A stretch of DNA of 35,505 nt from JAZKBN01 sp040388605 (GTDB lineage Bacteria > Bacteroidota > Bacteroidia > Cytophagales > Flexibacteraceae): positions 1 to 35,505 of the forward strand of contig JAZKBN010000085.1 in assembly GCA_040388605.1 (NCBI GenBank), read 5' to 3'. Below, piece after piece: positions 32,717-35,505 of the stretch; positions within the stretch are counted from its first letter, which is position 1, and every line of letters starts with the position of its first letter. The notes under the pieces are model-generated. The model saw only the letters and a list, made by a program, of their open reading frames with translations. It made no database searches and was not told the origin of the DNA. A program made the translations under genes and the position numbers.

Positions 32717-33334
32717 TTCCTGTATTTAAAACAATGTATAAGTTTGCTTGCAGGCCAAAGGCAGCAATCCAAATATTTTAATACAAACGGTTTTATTTAT
32801 CCGTTTACGAGGCTTAGCTTCTGTTAAGGTTCCCAAAACTGTACCGAAAACAGCAAGTCAATGCCCTTTAAGTACCCTGATTTTAAGGCAACAATCAATT
32901 ATAATGCGTGCCGGGCACACATAAACCAAGGGTCAAATATATGCTAATTACCTGACAGGCAAATACCTGCAACTGATAATTAATAATATTGCTTACTAAA
33001 TGCCGTCGGCGCAATTCTTATGCAATTACCGCAAAAAAATGGCTTTTGCACAACCTTGGCTCTTAAATATTCAAAGGTGCATTTTGGAAAAGTGTTTTTC
33101 TGTTTCATTCTGGGATTATGTTTTCAAATTCGGAATCTAAATCCTGTCCGGGCATTATACAGGAATGCCCCTTTTGAATTTTTTTGTCTTTTTAATCTAC
33201 AAAACAGCTCCCTTAACCGGTGTTTACCGGCTTTTACACCTGTTCAGATAAGCTGCAAAGGCTGTACGGCACAGAATTTTCACTATACTTACAGTCAGGT
33301 CTTTCAAATACGCTATATTTAATAATTTGCCCGC
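32717..33334. other. 618-bp divergent intergenic region
   Basis: It lies between the response-regulator start (-) and the LruC-domain gene start (+) and must hold both promoters. It is AT-rich. A plus-strand 100-residue frame (33020-33322) is read as spurious. A TATATTTA at 33314-33321 is a one-mismatch -7 box for the LruC gene. Nothing else stands out. Confidence 0.6.
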
Positions 33335-35432
33335 ATGAGATATTCATTTGCCTTTTTTACAATGGCCTTTGCTGTGCTCATATTCGGCATGTTTGCAGCT
33401 TGCCGAAAAGATAAAGACATCCCGGTTCCGGCCAACGAGTTACCTGTTGCTGAAGGCGCCATTCCGGAAGATTTTAATTTTCCTACCTCCAGGGTTATTA
33501 ACTTAACGCTTACTGCGAAAGATGTACGTAATGCTGCATTAAGGGCCAACAAGCTCATTATTTTTTCAAATAAGCCTACGGCCACTCAAAAAGATACCAT
33601 TGCAACCGGTTCCATAAGTTCCGACGGAACTTTTACAAAGCCAATTACTGTGCCTGCCCATATAAGCCGCTTATATGTACTTACCAATTACCCGGGCCTG
33701 CTTGATACTGTCAGCTTCACCATACCGCAAACCGGCAGCAGTATAACGCAAAGTCTCATGCCTGATAAAAACTACCTGGCCTCAGGCAGATTAACAGGCG
33801 GTAACAATAATTCAACCACGGGTTTTAATTTTCCCGGAACATGGGATGCTAACGGTGTACCCATTTACCGCAGCACCCCTGATGCTTATGTAAGCCCCCC
33901 GGAACTGAACCCAATATATTGGACTATACCTGAAGGGCGCTCCCTTGCAGCAGCAGCTTCTGATATTATACCTACAAATGCAGATGTGCTTATTTCGCCT
34001 GATGCACCGGTTCGTACCCCGGTTTCAGTAACCTTTGTTCATGAGAGTTCAGCCAAGCGAAATACATTGGCATATTATACCTACGACAGGGCAAGCCCGC
34101 CAACCAATGTATTTCTTGTGCGTAAGCTGCTGAAAAGTATTATTTTTCCGAATACCTCGTTTGCAGGCAGCAGGGGAGGTCTTGTTACCGGCAACACGGT
34201 TACAATTGGCAGCTTTGCGCCAAATACAGGCATAGGATTCGTTCTCTTGCCCGATGCTTTCAGTGCTTCAACTTCAAAGATCGATACTTCTGTAATTCCA
34301 TATTACAGTAATTCAATTTTTAATACCGAGCCTTCTTATGAGCTGAAAAAGCATGCAGTTCTGCTCAATATGCCTGAAAATCCTTCGAAAATGATTCTTG
34401 GATTCGAAGACAGCCCCAGGCAGCTAAACACAACCGATCATGATTTTAACGATGCGGTTTTTATGGTAAGCACCAATGCCGCCAATGCTTTTGATGAAGC
34501 CTCAGGCCTGCCTGCACTTACCTTAACTGATACAGATCGCGACGGTGTTGATGACTTTGCCGATTGTTTTCCCAAAGATTACAGCATGGCATACAGCAAT
34601 TATTACCCGGCATCCGGCAAAACAGGCCTTTTCTGTTTCGAGGATCTTTGGCCTGCGACAGGTGATTTTGATTTTAACGATTTAATTGTGGCCTATAATT
34701 ACAACGTAATAACCAATGCGGGCAACAAGGTTACTCAAATTAATTTCAGCTTCCGTACAGTTGCAGCCGGCGGACAATACAGAACCGGATTTGGGCTTTC
34801 TCTTGGCGTGCCTACATCGGCTGTTTTAAAAATGAAGGATAAGCTGCCCCTCAAAAACCTGCAATACCCCGACAGGTTCAGCATAGACCCGACAACAGGT
34901 ACTGAAAAAAATCAAAACCTGGCCACATTCATTGTTTTCGATACGCCTGNNNNNNNNNNGTACGGGCAGCAGCGCATTTAATACCATAAGCTCATTCAAG
35001 CGTGGTACTTCTAATGAGCTGAAATTTAAGATAGAATTTGCTGTTCCCACAGATCCTGCCAGATTGGGCCCACCACCGTTTAACCCCTTTATTTTTACCA
35101 ATAAAGGCAGCGTGGTTCCCTTTACCCGCGGCACCGAGGTGCATTTAATTGACCGGGCTCCTACAGGCGCAGCCAACACAACACTCTTCCATACTTTCCA
35201 GGACCGAAGCCTGCCTCAGGCAGGTAAATACTACCGGGCTAATAACAATATGTCCTTCGGCATAGATATACCGGACGGCGGTTTTAAATGGCCTGCCGAA
35301 AAATCTTCCATTAACAGTACCTATACACATTTCCTCGATTGGGCAGCTTCACGCGGTGCTTCGTACCCTGACTGGTACCTGCCTGCCACTTCAAATTACA
35401 TTGAGTCTTACACATATTCGCCTGAGGAGTAA
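33335..35432 (+). CDS. LruC-domain lipoprotein with DUF4114-like region, split by an assembly gap
   Basis: About 700 residues if read across the gap. The N-terminus is a lipoprotein signal (AFAVLIFGMFAAC, Cys23). The middle has a Ca-binding-like motif DTDRDGVDDFADCFPKD, and DUF4114-like pairs: MILGFEDSPRQ with DHDFNDAVF, then CFEDLWPATGDFDFNDLIVA. The last 100 residues (FNPFIFTNKGS, VHLIDRAPTG, GKYYRANNNMSFGIDIP, PDWYLPA) fit the LruC domain. A run of 10 Ns at 34950-34959 interrupts the gene, and the frame differs on its two sides (frame 2 before, frame 3 after). As the N length is probably a placeholder, I read this as one intact gene of uncertain exact length, not a frameshift. It is probably surface-exposed; function unknown. 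Confidence 0.8.
34950..34959. other. Assembly gap (10 Ns)
   Basis: Ten Ns inside the LruC-domain gene. The number is probably an arbitrary scaffolding value, since the frame does not carry across it. Confidence 0.97.
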
Positions 35433-35446
35433 CAGGTTAGTATTTA

Positions 35447-35505
35447 CCAATTGTCCCGTCCTGACATAGGTTGACAGCTCAAAATCATGAGCAGAAGCAA
35501 CCCAC
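35447..35505 (+). mobile_element. Possible left end of an insertion sequence
   Basis: From 35447 the sequence changes to TTGTCCCGTCCTGACATAGG followed shortly by TTGACAG, and an ATG at 35488 opens MSRSNP at the window edge. The GTCCTGAC-ATAG-GTTGACAG style resembles ends of some Bacteroidota insertion sequences as I remember them. Only 59 bases are visible, no second end or transposase is seen, so this is a weak call. Confidence 0.25.

Noticed and set aside
32186..32827. Plus-strand 213-residue frame opposite the response regulator
   Set aside because: It opposes a receiver domain with all conserved residues, so it is a shadow frame.
33020..33322. 100-residue plus-strand frame upstream of the LruC gene
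   Set aside because: Low-complexity residue use, no start signal, no recognisable domain, and it occupies an AT-rich region needed for two divergent promoters.
1..35505. CRISPR array, rRNA or tRNA genes
   Set aside because: No regularly spaced direct repeats, tRNA cloverleaf or rRNA core sequence was noticed by eye; a scan with dedicated tools was not possible.

Overview
The window looks like a chromosomal segment of a Bacteroidota bacterium, probably an environmental Sphingobacteriia/Chitinophagia-like lineage (the rank below phylum is inference). Supporting signs are a type IX secretion (CHU_C/gliding-motility) C-terminal domain, an Omp28-type lipoprotein beside a DUF6029-like barrel, a LruC-domain lipoprotein, TAnnTTTG-type -7 promoter boxes, few Shine-Dalgarno sequences, and lipoprotein signals ending in Cys. 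Near the right end a run of 10 Ns (34950-34959) marks a scaffolding gap.

Layout. 1-2014: tail of a DUF6029-like outer-membrane protein and an Omp28-family lipoprotein (+), closed by a strong terminator. 2149-7125: a DegP/HtrA periplasmic protease and a 997-residue membrane-anchored protein of unknown function (both -). 7079-7804: a K+-channel-like membrane protein without a recognisable selectivity filter (+). 7902-9695: a T9SS-secreted protein (-). 10128-12484 (+): a PAS-LuxR regulator, a PlsC acyltransferase, GatC and a 45-residue lipoprotein too small for ordinary gene callers. 12726-14275 (-): an HTTM-like membrane protein translationally coupled to a small membrane-anchored partner. 14335-16384 (+): a stand-alone paaA and a DUF3052-YdeI fusion. 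16777-18219 (-): a 14-TM MFS exporter.

18489-32716 (all -) is one long exopolysaccharide locus of the Wzx/Wzy type. In transcription order it holds a receiver-only response regulator, an initiating sugar-phosphate transferase, a processive-type GT2, a GT4, a Wzx flippase, a second GT4, a hexapeptide acetyltransferase, a 45-residue single-TM protein, a GT2, a Wzy-type polymerase, another GT2, a half-length TolC-like outer-membrane protein, and a Wzz chain-length protein fused to a degenerate BY-kinase domain. A GC-rich hairpin terminator at 18449-18476 closes it. No SLBB-type Wza exporter is visible, so the half-length TolC-like protein is the candidate outer-membrane exit. 33335-35432 (+) is a LruC-domain lipoprotein gene interrupted by the N gap.

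Most of the window is ordinary household and envelope content. The least explained parts are the filterless channel-like protein head-to-head with the giant anchored protein, the HTTM/partner pair beside an orphan paaA, and the TolC-half plus degenerate-BY-kinase export module with its overlooked 45-residue membrane protein.
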